64,000 nt of DNA from Luteococcus japonicus (lineage in GTDB: Bacteria; Actinomycetota; Actinomycetes; Propionibacteriales; Propionibacteriaceae), in contig NZ_RKHG01000001.1 in NCBI RefSeq assembly GCF_003752415.1, forward strand, positions 186,001-250,000, in the 5' to 3' direction. The notes beneath the pieces are model-generated. The model saw only the letters and a program-made list of their open reading frames with translations. It ran no database searches and was not told where the DNA came from. Within the stretch, counting starts at the first letter, position 1, and every line of letters starts with the position of its first letter. Both the position numbers and the translations under genes were made by a program. Below, in pieces: positions 1-12,318 of this stretch.

Positions 1-2
1 AG

Positions 3-3822
<3,820 letters not shown>

Positions 3823-3830
<8 letters not shown>

Positions 3831-5328
3831 TCCGCGCGGATTCATCACCAAGCAGCGCCAGCTGGCCGAGCGTCGTCCCGTCGACGAGCGCCTGACCGAC
3901 TGGCAGGAGGTCTACCCGGGCACGCCCGGCCGCTCGCTGCTGCCGATCATCACCGAGCAGGCAAGCCGGTGCATGGACTGCGGCATTCCCTTCTGCCACA
4001 CCGGATGCCCGCTGGGAAACCTGATCCCGGAGTGGAATGACCTGATCTGGCGCGACGAGTGGACCAGTGCGCTGGAGCGGCTGCACGCCACCAACAACTT
4101 CCCGGAGTTCACCGGGCGGTTGTGCCCGGCGCCGTGCGAGACGGCCTGCGTGGTGGGCATCAGCCGCGAGCCGGTGACCATCAAGAACATCGAGGTCTCC
4201 ATCATCGACAAGGCCTGGGATGACCGACGGGTGGTGCCGCAGCAGCCGCAGTGGCACTCGCTGAAGACCGTCGCTGTCGTCGGGTCCGGGCCGGCCGGCC
4301 TGGCCGTCGCCCAGCAGCTCACCCGGGCCGGGCACACGGTGGTCGTCTACGAGCGGGCCGACGCGATCGGTGGTCTGCTGCGTTACGGCATCCCCGAGTT
4401 CAAGATGGAGAAGGCGGTGGTGGACCGTCGGCTGAAGCAGATGCGGCTGGAGGGGACGGTCTTCAAGACCAATACACCCATCGGTCCCGGTGCGGACAGC
4501 GAGGGCGGCATCTCCGGGGAGCAGCTGCGGGAACGTTTCGACGCGGTGGTGCTGACCATCGGTTCCACCGTGCCGCGCGCCCTGCAGGTGCCGGGCAGTG
4601 ACCTGGACGGTATCCATCAGGCGATGGACTACCTGACCCAGGCGACCCAGCGCCTCGCGACGGCCGAGCCTGTCGAGGCCCGCGAGCCTGCCGAGGGCCA
4701 GATCCACGCCAAGGGCAAGCACGTCGTGGTGATCGGCGGTGGCGACACCTCCAATGATTGCCTGGGCACTGCGCTTCGTCAGGGCGCGGCGTCGGTGACG
4801 CAGTTGGAGATCATGCCGCAGCCGCCCGAGACCAGGCCGGAGAACCAGCCGTGGCCCACCTACCCGATGATCTACCGGATCGCGTCGGCCAATGAGGAGG
4901 GTGGCGAGCGGATGTATGCCGTCAACACCTCCGAGTTCGTCGGGGAAGACGGACACGTCACCGGGCTGCGCCTGTCCGAGGTGACGTTCGAGGGCGGCAA
5001 GCTGGTCACCGTCGAGGGCACCGAGCGGGAGCTGAAGGCGGACCTGGTGCTGCAGGCCATGGGCTTCCTGCACCCGGAGGGCGACGGAATCGTCGCGGAA
5101 CTGGGGCTGGAAGTGGACGAGCGGGGCAACATCCGCCGTGGCGACGACTACCAGACCAATGTTCCCGGTGTCTTCGCCGCGGGTGACTGCGGCCGGGGGC
5201 AGTCGCTGATCGTCTGGGCCATCGCGGAGGGACGGGCGTGCGCCAATGGCATCGACGCCTTCCTGGCCGGGGCGCCCAGCAAGCTGCCGCGCCCCATCGG
5301 TCCCGAGGTGCGCCAGCTGATGGCCTGA
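3823..5328 (+). CDS. gltD: Glutamate synthase small subunit (NADPH, FAD, Fe-S)
   Basis: GltD takes electrons from NADPH through FAD and two 4Fe-4S clusters and delivers them to GltB. The 501-residue length is typical. The N-terminal cysteine-rich cluster domain is visible ([17 protein letters not shown], then [10 protein letters not shown]). It is followed by a dinucleotide-binding motif [12 protein letters not shown], a second one ([13 protein letters not shown]), and the C-terminal FAD motif [17 protein letters not shown] 3823 overlaps the gltB stop by 8 bp, so translation is probably coupled. The gene runs into a hairpin that ends the operon against a convergent regulator-like gene. Confidence 0.97.
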
Positions 5329-5337
5329 GCCTGAAAG

Positions 5338-5375
5338 CCCGGCTACGACTCCCATTCGATGGAGTGGTAGCCGGG
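5338..5375. terminator. Hairpin terminator between convergent gltD and HTH gene
   Basis: A 15-nt arm at 5338-5352 pairs with 5361-5375 with one mismatch, around an 8-nt loop. It starts 10 bp after the gltD stop and contains the last codons and the stop (5343-5345) of the convergent gene, so it could serve both strands. There is no T-tract, as is common in high-GC actinobacteria. Confidence 0.7.
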
Positions 5376-6218
5376 TGCGGCATCGGTCAGTGCGCAATGG
5401 AGCGTGGATTCACCACTCAGCACCGGACGGTCCAGCCGGTGACCAGCGCCGTCGCGCGGGAATGCATGGCATCGGAAGTAGTTGCGGGGGGTCTTGTCGA
5501 CGAAGTCGACGGTGAGGGAGAAGTACTTGGCCGGCATGCCCAACCCGTAGCCGACGGACGTGACGGGCGCGGTGTCGGCAGCGAAGTTCACTTCGTGTTG
5601 CGCCATCACGATCGTGTCCCGCTTGACGGGCTGGTCCAAGCCGAATTCCAGCACCGAGAGATCTGGCGAGACCCGGATCTGTCGGCGTAGGGGAGCAATG
5701 CCGTCTCCGCGGGCCTCCACGTCGGCCTCGCCGGCCCTGTCCACTGCAATGGCCCAACCCTGGGCCCCCGAGACGACGGCGCGGAAGCCGATCCGGGTGG
5801 TGATCGAGCGTTGCCGTCCAGTGCTGTCCACCGTGGCGTGGTGGAAGACCAGCTCGGGACGCCACATCCCCAAGGGGGGAAGGTCGAAGCGCTGCTGCAG
5901 GTCCGCGACGAGCGGGTCCTGTTCCAGTCGTGAGACCAGATCCTGCTGCTCCGGTTGGGTGCGGATGGCGGACGTCAGGTGGTTGCGCGGTACCTGGAGC
6001 ACCGTCTCCAGCGCGTGGACGACGTCGAGGGAGCGGGCCCGGGTGGGCAGTGAACGCCCTGAGCACCAGTAGCTGAGGGTGGCAATGGAGACGGGCTGGC
6101 CCAAAGCTGCCAGATGGGCCTTGACCCGGGCCAGGGAGAGGCCGCGCTCGGTGATGGCATTCGTCAGCAGCGTGCTGAACTGCGCATCTTCCACCGAGCC
6201 GTCGGGGATGGGTTCCAT
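5343..6218 (-). CDS. Helix-turn-helix (XRE-like) protein of unknown role
   Basis: The 291-residue product has an N-terminal XRE-like helix-turn-helix segment (about residues 12-70, with SIATLSYWCSGRSLPTRARS reading as the turn and recognition region). A roughly 200-residue C-terminal part has no family I recognise. No membrane segment or signal peptide is seen. ATG 6218 was chosen over an upstream in-frame start because GAAGGA lies 9 nt before it. The gene stands alone, convergent with gltBD. Its C-terminal end lies within the shared terminator hairpin. It may be a DNA-binding regulator, but its targets cannot be inferred here. Confidence 0.72.
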   Translation of the reverse strand: MEPIPDGSVEDAQFSTLLTNAITERGLSLARVKAHLAALGQPVSIATLSYWCSGRSLPTRARSLDVVHALETVLQVPRNHLTSAIRTQPEQQDLVSRLEQDPLVADLQQRFDLPPLGMWRPELVFHHATVDSTGRQRSITTRIGFRAVVSGAQGWAIAVDRAGEADVEARGDGIAPLRRQIRVSPDLSVLEFGLDQPVKRDTIVMAQHEVNFAADTAPVTSVGYGLGMPAKYFSLTVDFVDKTPRNYFRCHAFPRDGAGHRLDRPVLSGESTLHCALTDAAPGYHSIEWES

Positions 6219-6340
6219 GCAGGGATTTCCTTCAGCCGCAGGGTTTGGCACGTCTGCCCGAGGTTACCCGATCCAGTAGGCGCGAGCCCGCGCAGGGCTT
6301 GGCCGGGGCCGATGCGGCGGTTCGGCCCCGGCGCTCGGCC

Positions 6341-7609
6341 TCAGCGGCGCGGCGGCGTGCCCTCGGCATTGGCGACGACGGCGTCCATCATCACCCTGAC
6401 TCCCTTGGCCAGCGCGGGCACCTGCACCACGCGTCGGGCCGGGACACCACCGGGGAAGTACTCCGCATAGGCGGCCTGCAGCTCGTCGAGCTCGCCCAGG
6501 TCTGCCACGAAGACGTTCACCTTGACCACGTCGGCCAGGCTGTGTCCGATGCTCTCCACGATGGCCTTGAGGTTGGCCAGGCACTGGCCAGCCTGCTCCT
6601 TGGCGCCACCGGCAACCAGTGCACCGGTGGCGTCGAAGGGCAGGAGTGCGGAGACGTTGTTGTAGTGGGAGAAGGCGACGCTCTGGGTGCTCATGGCATC
6701 GCGTGGGGCCTGGTCGGTGTTCGCGGCCCAGATGACCAGCCCGTGGCGGTCCTCGACGGCCTGGGGCGGGGTGCCGTCGCCATGGGAGAGCACGGCCTCC
6801 ACCTGCACTCGGGCGCCCTCCGGGAGCCCGGTGACGGCAACGATGCTGCGGGCCGGCAGGTATCCCGCCGTGCGCGCGATGGCCGAATCGGGGAAGAAGG
6901 TGGAGTACACCTCGTCGACGGCGGGCACATCGGCCAGATCGAGCAGGTGGATGGTGATCTTCACGATGTCGTCGAAGGGGGCGTCGATGCCCTCCATGAT
7001 CGCCTTGATGTTGGCGAGGCACCGGGTGGTCTGTTCCGCGATGCCGCCGGCGACCAGCGTGCCGGTCTCCGGGTCGATCGGCAGCTGCGCCGAGAGGTTG
7101 TTGTAGTGCGAGAAGGCGACGCTCTGGGTGGAGCAGGCGTTGCTGGGGGCCTGCGCCACATTGCGCGCGACCTTGACCAGGTCGCCGGGCTGCGGGGCAT
7201 CGGGGATGGTGCCCACGCCGTTGGAGACGACGGCCTCGATCTGCACCGCTGCCCCCAGCGGCAGGGCCGTCACGGCCAGGTTGGTGCGGGTGGGCAGGTA
7301 GTCGCCGTAGAACTCGCCGCAGACCTCGTCGACCGCAGCCAGGTCGGCAATGTCGGTGAGCATCACGGTGAGGCGGATGACGTCGTCGAGGGTGTGGTCG
7401 ATTCCCTCGATGACGGTCTTGAGGTTGGTGAGGCACTGCCTGGCCTGCTCGGTGATGCCGCCGGCCACGAGCTCCCCGGTGGCGGCCGCGACGGGCAGCT
7501 GGGCAGAAAGGTGGTTGTAGTGCGAGAAGGCGACCGTCTGCGAGGAATGTCCCTCGTCGAGGGGAGCCAGGGAGGTGTTGCGCGCGAGCACTGCATTGCT
7601 GGGTGCCAT
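6341..7609 (-). CDS. Protein of three tandem RidA (YjgF/UK114) domains
   Basis: RidA enzymes hydrolyse reactive enamine/imine intermediates such as 2-aminoacrylate and normally work as homotrimers of about 130 residues. This 422-residue protein carries three RidA units at roughly residues 20-135, 158-278 and 305-418. Each starts with a near-identical segment (VAFSHYNNLSAQLP type, at 26-39, 164-177 and 311-324). Each keeps the PxR arginine that binds the substrate carboxylate (Arg108, Arg254, Arg392) and the following EAVV/DAVV strand. ATG 7609 was chosen for its AAGAAGGAG ribosome-binding site. Upstream in-frame sequence has no RidA similarity. The gene is divergent from dnaE. The RidA assignment is firm; substrate and subgroup are not known. 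Confidence 0.88.
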   Translation of the reverse strand: MAPSNAVLARNTSLAPLDEGHSSQTVAFSHYNHLSAQLPVAAATGELVAGGITEQARQCLTNLKTVIEGIDHTLDDVIRLTVMLTDIADLAAVDEVCGEFYGDYLPTRTNLAVTALPLGAAVQIEAVVSNGVGTIPDAPQPGDLVKVARNVAQAPSNACSTQSVAFSHYNNLSAQLPIDPETGTLVAGGIAEQTTRCLANIKAIMEGIDAPFDDIVKITIHLLDLADVPAVDEVYSTFFPDSAIARTAGYLPARSIVAVTGLPEGARVQVEAVLSHGDGTPPQAVEDRHGLVIWAANTDQAPRDAMSTQSVAFSHYNNVSALLPFDATGALVAGGAKEQAGQCLANLKAIVESIGHSLADVVKVNVFVADLGELDELQAAYAEYFPGGVPARRVVQVPALAKGVRVMMDAVVANAEGTPPRR

Positions 7610-7700
7610 GGTGTGCACTCCTTCTTCGTTGGTGTGACGTCTTGCTCCGGGCTGGAGCCGTCGTCGGCATGTACACACCCAAATTCCGCCGACAACACTG

Positions 7701-7726
7701 GCCGTACGGCAACGCTGCCGTACGGC
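7701..7726. promoter_or_regulatory. Paired 10-bp palindromes, candidate operator
   Basis: Two identical perfect palindromes, GCCGTACGGC, lie at 7701-7710 and 7717-7726, with centres 16 bp apart. They sit in the divergent space between the triple-RidA gene and dnaE, 92 bp before the RidA start. On the minus strand a weak -35-like TTGTCG (7691-7696) and a TACATG -10-like box (7669-7674) lie just downstream. That arrangement would suit an activator or repressor of the RidA gene. Confidence 0.5.
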
Positions 7727-7829
7727 TCGGCCCGGGAGATCGGGCCTGTCCCAGAATGATACACGCGTACCAGATGATGTGAAGGGGATGTCCCCATGTT
7801 CCTGCACGCACGCCCCCGCCCGCTCGGGG

Positions 7830-7835
7830 TAGATT
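7830..7835 (+). promoter_or_regulatory. Likely -10 element of dnaE
   Basis: TAGATT fits the TAGnnT form seen at other promoters in this window and lies 41 nt before the dnaE ATG, giving a leader of about 33 nt. No convincing -35 is visible. Confidence 0.45.
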
Positions 7836-7875
7836 GGCTGCTCCGCAACGCTGAGAAAGAGGGCGCACCCACCCC

Positions 7876-10800
7876 ATGGTTGACAACTTCGTCCACCTGC
7901 ACACGCACACCGAGTACTCGATGCTCGACGGTGCCGCGAAGAACTCCAAGCTCTTCGCCGAGGTTGCCCGTCAGGGCATGCCGGCCATCGCCATGACCGA
8001 CCACGGCAACATGTTCGGTGCCTACGAGTTCCACAAGCTCGGCAAGGACTACGAGGGCGTCAAGGCGATCATCGGCATCGAGGCCTATGTCGCCCCGTCG
8101 TCGCGTCACTCACGGTCGCAGGAGTACTGGGCCACCGGCCGGCATGACAGCGGTGACGCCTCGGTGGAGGGCGGCAAGGACGTTTCCGGCGGTGGCCGCT
8201 ACACCCACATGACCATGTGGGCGCAGAATGCGACGGGTCTTCGCAACCTCTTCCGGTTGAGCTCGCTGGCCAGCTTCGAGGGCTACTACATGAAGCCCCG
8301 CATGGACCGGGAGATCATCAGCGAGTGGTCCGAGGGCATCATCGCCACCACCGGCTGCCCGTCCGGCGAGGTGCAGACGCGGCTGCGGCTGGGGCAGTTC
8401 GACGAGGCCGTCGCGGCAGCCGCCGCCTACCAGGAGATCTTCGGGCGTGAGAACTACTTCCTGGAGCTGATGGACCACGGCATCGACATCGAGCGCAATG
8501 TGCGAGAAGACCTGCTGCGCGTCGCCAAGAAGCTGAACATCCCGCTGCTGGCCACCAACGACTCCCACTACGTCACCGAGGACCAGGCCGACAGCCACGA
8601 CGACCTGCTGTGCGTGGGCGTGGGCCGCAACAAGGACGACCCCAACCGCTTCCGCTTCAACGGCTCCGGCTACTACATCAAGAGCTCCGAGGAGATGCGC
8701 AAGCTCTTCAGTGAGCTGCCGGAGGCGTGCGACAACACCCTCGCGATCGCCGAGCGGATCGAGAGCTACGACGACGTCTTCAAGCACGTCGACCGGATGC
8801 CGCAGTTCGACGTCCCCGAGGGGGAGACCCAGAACTCGTGGCTGCGCAAGAAGGTTGCCGAGGGAATCACCGTGCGTTACGGGGAGAACCCCTCGCAGGA
8901 GGTGCTGGAGCGCGTCGAGACGGAGCTCAAGGTCATCGAGCCGCTGGGCTTCAGCTCCTACTTCCTGGTGGTCTCCGACATCTGCAATGCCGCCCGGGAC
9001 ATGGGCGTGGCCGTCGGACCGGGGCGAGGATCCGCCGCCGGCTCGATGATCGCCTACCTGACCGGCATCATCCAGGTGGACCCCCTGGAACACGGCCTGC
9101 TCTTCGAGCGCTTCCTCAACCCCGAGCGGATCAGCCCGCCCGACATCGACCTCGACTTCGACGACCGCAAGCGTGACAAGGTCATCGACTACGTCACGAA
9201 CAAGTACGGCGAGGCCTACACCAGCCAGGTCAACACCTTCGGCACCATCAAGGCGAAGGCCGCCGTCAAGGACGCCAACCGCATCCTGGGCTATCCCTTC
9301 GGTCTGGGCGACAAGATCACCAAGGCGATGCCCGCCGACGTGATGGGCAAGGGCGTCCCGCTCAAGGACCTGTTCAACGAGAAGCACCCCCGCTATGCGG
9401 AGGGCATGGAGATCCGGGAGCTCTACAACACCCAGGCCGACGTCAAGAAGGTCATCGACACGGGCCTGGGCCTGGAGGGCCTGATCCGTGGCACCGGCGT
9501 GCACGCCTGCGCCTTCATCCTGTCCAGCGAGAAGCTGCTCGACGTGATCCCGATGCACAAGCGGGACAAGGACGGCATGATCATCGCCGGCTTCGCCTAT
9601 CCTCAGCTCGAGGAAATGGGCCTGATGAAGATGGACTTCCTGGGCCTGCGCAACCTGGGCATCATGGACCACGCCGTCAAGATCATCAAGCGCAACCAGG
9701 GCGTCGACGTCGACGTCTCCACGCTCGCACTGGACGACGAGAAGACCTACCAGCTGCTGGCTCGTGGTGACACGCTGGGCGTCTTCCAGCTCGACGGTGG
9801 CGCGATGCGCTCGCTGCTGCGCCAGATGGGGCCGACCGGCTTCGACGACATCACCGCCGTGCTGGCGCTCTACCGTCCCGGGCCGATGGGTGCCAATGCC
9901 CACATCGCCTATGCCGAGCGCAAGAACGGGCGCCAGGAGATCATCCCGATCCACCCGGAGCTCAAGGAGGCCCTGGACCCGCTGATCGGTGACACCTTCC
10001 ACCTGATCGTGTACCAGGAGCAGATCATGGCCATCGCGCGTGCCCTGGCCGGGTACACGCTGGGTGGCGCCGACCTGCTGCGCCGTGCCATGGGCAAGAA
10101 GAAGCCCGAGATCCTGGCCAAGGAGTTCGGCCACTTCCAGGAGGGCATGCGCGGCAACGGCTACTCCGACGACGCCATCCAGACCCTGTGGGACGTCATG
10201 GTCCCCTTCGCCGGCTACGCCTTCAACAAGTCGCACGCCGCCGGCTACGCCCTGGTCTCCTACTGGACTGCCTGGCTGAAGGCCAACTACCCGGCCGAGT
10301 ACGGCGCCGCGCTGCTCACCAGCGTGGGCGACGACAAGGACAAGATGGCGATGTACCTGGGCGACATGCGCGCCCAGCGGATCAAGGTGCTGCCGCCCGA
10401 CGTGAACTCCTCGGAGCTGGAGTTCACCGCCGTCGGCGAGGACATCCGCTTCGGTCTGGGCGCCATCCGCAATGTTGGTGAGCACGTCGTCGAGGGCATC
10501 GTCACGGCTCGTGGGGAGCACGGGGCCTACACCGACTTCTACGACTTCCTGGACAAGGTGCCGTTGCAGGTCTGCAACAAGCGGATGATCGAGTCGCTGA
10601 TCAAGGCCGGAGCCTTCGACGCGCTGGGGCATTCCCGCCGTGCGTTGATGAGCATCTTCGAGGCGGCGGTGGACCAGGTGCTGGACCTCAAGCGCAACCA
10701 GGCCAACGGTCAGGATGACCTCTTCGGTGACTTCGGGCTGGCCGCCGACGAGCCGGAGGCGCAACAGCACCACGAGACGGTGCCGGACATGGAGGACTGG

Positions 10801-11436
10801 GACAAGCGCACCAAGCTCGCCTTCGAACGCGAGATGCTTGGCCTCTATGTTTCCGACCATCCGCTGCAGGGCCTGGAGCACATCCTGGAGTCCGAGCGTG
10901 ACATCTCCATCGGCAACCTCGTCGCGCCCGACGGGCCGAAGGAGGGGATGATGAGCATCGCCGGGATGATCACCTCCATCCAGCGCAAGCAGACCAAGGC
11001 GGGTGCCATCTGGGCGATCCTGCAGGTGGAGGACCTGGAGGCGTCGGTGAACGTGATGTGCTTCCCGAAGGTCTACGAACAGGTACAGATGTACCTGGCG
11101 ACGGACCAGGTGGTGCGGGTCAAGGGACGGATCCGGGAGAAGGAGGACGCCGTCGAACTGCACTGTCAGGAGCTGTCGGTGCCGGACATCTCCGACGGTC
11201 CCACCGGTCCGGTGGTGATCCAGCTGCCCGCCGGCCGCTGCACCCCGCCGGTGGTGGACCAGCTCAAGGAGGTCCTGCACAGCCACCCGGGCATGACGGA
11301 GGTTCGGGTGCGTCTGGTCACCCAACAGAGCAGCACCACCTTGTACCGGCTCGACGACACGCTGCGCGTGACCGCATCGCAACCGCTGATGGCGGACCTC
11401 AAGGCCTTGCTGGGCCCGTCGTGTCTGGCCAGCTAG
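7876..11436 (+). CDS. dnaE: DNA polymerase III alpha subunit
   Basis: This is the replicative DNA polymerase catalytic subunit. The 1186-residue length is typical of actinobacterial DnaE1. The N-terminal PHP domain starts with HLHTHTEYSMLDGAA, keeping the metal-binding histidines. The catalytic aspartates appear in PDIDLDFDD near 9140-9165. The G-rich palm/finger segment (GPGRGSAAGSM) precedes them. A C-terminal OB-fold (around MSIAGMITSIQRKQTKAGA) follows. ATG 7876 gives the conserved start MVDNFVHLHTHTEYS. It stands alone, divergent from the RidA gene. Confidence 0.98.
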   Translation: MVDNFVHLHTHTEYSMLDGAAKNSKLFAEVARQGMPAIAMTDHGNMFGAYEFHKLGKDYEGVKAIIGIEAYVAPSSRHSRSQEYWATGRHDSGDASVEGGKDVSGGGRYTHMTMWAQNATGLRNLFRLSSLASFEGYYMKPRMDREIISEWSEGIIATTGCPSGEVQTRLRLGQFDEAVAAAAAYQEIFGRENYFLELMDHGIDIERNVREDLLRVAKKLNIPLLATNDSHYVTEDQADSHDDLLCVGVGRNKDDPNRFRFNGSGYYIKSSEEMRKLFSELPEACDNTLAIAERIESYDDVFKHVDRMPQFDVPEGETQNSWLRKKVAEGITVRYGENPSQEVLERVETELKVIEPLGFSSYFLVVSDICNAARDMGVAVGPGRGSAAGSMIAYLTGIIQVDPLEHGLLFERFLNPERISPPDIDLDFDDRKRDKVIDYVTNKYGEAYTSQVNTFGTIKAKAAVKDANRILGYPFGLGDKITKAMPADVMGKGVPLKDLFNEKHPRYAEGMEIRELYNTQADVKKVIDTGLGLEGLIRGTGVHACAFILSSEKLLDVIPMHKRDKDGMIIAGFAYPQLEEMGLMKMDFLGLRNLGIMDHAVKIIKRNQGVDVDVSTLALDDEKTYQLLARGDTLGVFQLDGGAMRSLLRQMGPTGFDDITAVLALYRPGPMGANAHIAYAERKNGRQEIIPIHPELKEALDPLIGDTFHLIVYQEQIMAIARALAGYTLGGADLLRRAMGKKKPEILAKEFGHFQEGMRGNGYSDDAIQTLWDVMVPFAGYAFNKSHAAGYALVSYWTAWLKANYPAEYGAALLTSVGDDKDKMAMYLGDMRAQRIKVLPPDVNSSELEFTAVGEDIRFGLGAIRNVGEHVVEGIVTARGEHGAYTDFYDFLDKVPLQVCNKRMIESLIKAGAFDALGHSRRALMSIFEAAVDQVLDLKRNQANGQDDLFGDFGLAADEPEAQQHHETVPDMEDWDKRTKLAFEREMLGLYVSDHPLQGLEHILESERDISIGNLVAPDGPKEGMMSIAGMITSIQRKQTKAGAIWAILQVEDLEASVNVMCFPKVYEQVQMYLATDQVVRVKGRIREKEDAVELHCQELSVPDISDGPTGPVVIQLPAGRCTPPVVDQLKEVLHSHPGMTEVRVRLVTQQSSTTLYRLDDTLRVTASQPLMADLKALLGPSCLAS

Positions 11437-11439
11437 TCT
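11434..11439 (+). promoter_or_regulatory. -10-like element overlapping the dnaE stop
   Basis: TAGTCT overlaps the dnaE stop codon and lies 40 nt before the next ATG, which has a strong GGGGAGGAGG ribosome-binding site. This suggests the membrane-protein gene has its own promoter. Confidence 0.4.
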
Positions 11440-11479
11440 TGGCTGGTCAACGTGAGCACGGTGCAGGGGAGGAGGACCG

Positions 11480-12292
11480 ATGAGGGAAGACCAGGTGGGC
11501 GCGACGGCGCCGCCGGAACTGCCTCCGACGACCACGGACCTCCTGGCCTCGGCGTCGTCGGCATCCTCGGCGCCTGCGCTGGCCGTGACCGCTTCTCCCG
11601 CCACCCCCACCCCGGTGCTCACCGCGCCCTCGGGCACGGACCCGGAGGAGGTGCTTGAGGGCGGGGCCTATCCCGCCACTCCGCGCCTGCCGGTCTTGCT
11701 GCACCGGGCCGTCGTCCGCGGGATGCTCGTCTTCCTGCTGATCGCCATGATGCTCGGATGTCTGGCGGGCGCGCTGTGGAACCTGGTGGTGGACCTGCCG
11801 GCCTACCACGTGGACTCCGCCGGGAATGCGACCACCTCGGAGCGCGGGCTGACGGCGGTCTTCGCCAGCGATGCCTGGTTCTCGATCTTCGGGCTGGCGC
11901 TGGGTCTCACCCTGGGAATCCTTGCCTGGCACTGGTTCCGGCGGATCGGCTGGCCAGTGGTCCTGCTGGCCATGGGTACCGCCACGGTGGCCGGGCTGAT
12001 GTGCTGGTGGGTCGGGGTCCTGATGGGGCCGCACAACTTCAGTCGGCGCATCGCCCAGGCCTCGCCGGGGGACCTGGTCCCCATCGACTTCAAGCTGCAC
12101 GCGTGGTCGGCCTTGCTGGTCTGGCCCTTCTTCGCCACCATCCCCGTGCTGCTGCGCGCTTCGCTGGGTGCCGACGAGCAGGTGGCCACACGCCGATGCC
12201 GGTCCCGCAAGACCGTGAAGGCGGCCAAGCTCCCAGAGCCGTCGGTGACCGAGGAAGAACCTTCCACCCCGGTACCTCCCCCCGCTGCCTGA
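11480..12292 (+). CDS. Uncharacterised four-helix membrane protein
   Basis: The 270-residue protein begins with about 70 Ala/Pro/Thr-rich, probably disordered residues. Hydrophobic segments follow near residues 78-100, 132-150, 156-178 and 211-228, and then a Lys/Pro/Glu tail. A loop between the first two helices contains VDLPAYHVDSAGNATTSERG. This looks like an integral membrane protein with cytoplasmic ends, but no family is recognised. ATG 11480 follows a strong ribosome-binding site (GGGGAGGAGG). It is convergent with the BluB-CobT gene, with only 26 bp between stops. Confidence 0.75.
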   Translation: MREDQVGATAPPELPPTTTDLLASASSASSAPALAVTASPATPTPVLTAPSGTDPEEVLEGGAYPATPRLPVLLHRAVVRGMLVFLLIAMMLGCLAGALWNLVVDLPAYHVDSAGNATTSERGLTAVFASDAWFSIFGLALGLTLGILAWHWFRRIGWPVVLLAMGTATVAGLMCWWVGVLMGPHNFSRRIAQASPGDLVPIDFKLHAWSALLVWPFFATIPVLLRASLGADEQVATRRCRSRKTVKAAKLPEPSVTEEEPSTPVPPPAA

Positions 12293-12318
12293 ACCCTGTT
12301 CCCCGAGTCTGTCGAGGG

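Noticed and set aside
8110-11637. 1175-codon open frame on the minus strand opposite dnaE
   Set aside because: Antisense shadow of a high-GC gene; the sequence is low-complexity (V/G/H/D/L-rich) with no domain, while dnaE on the other strand is complete.
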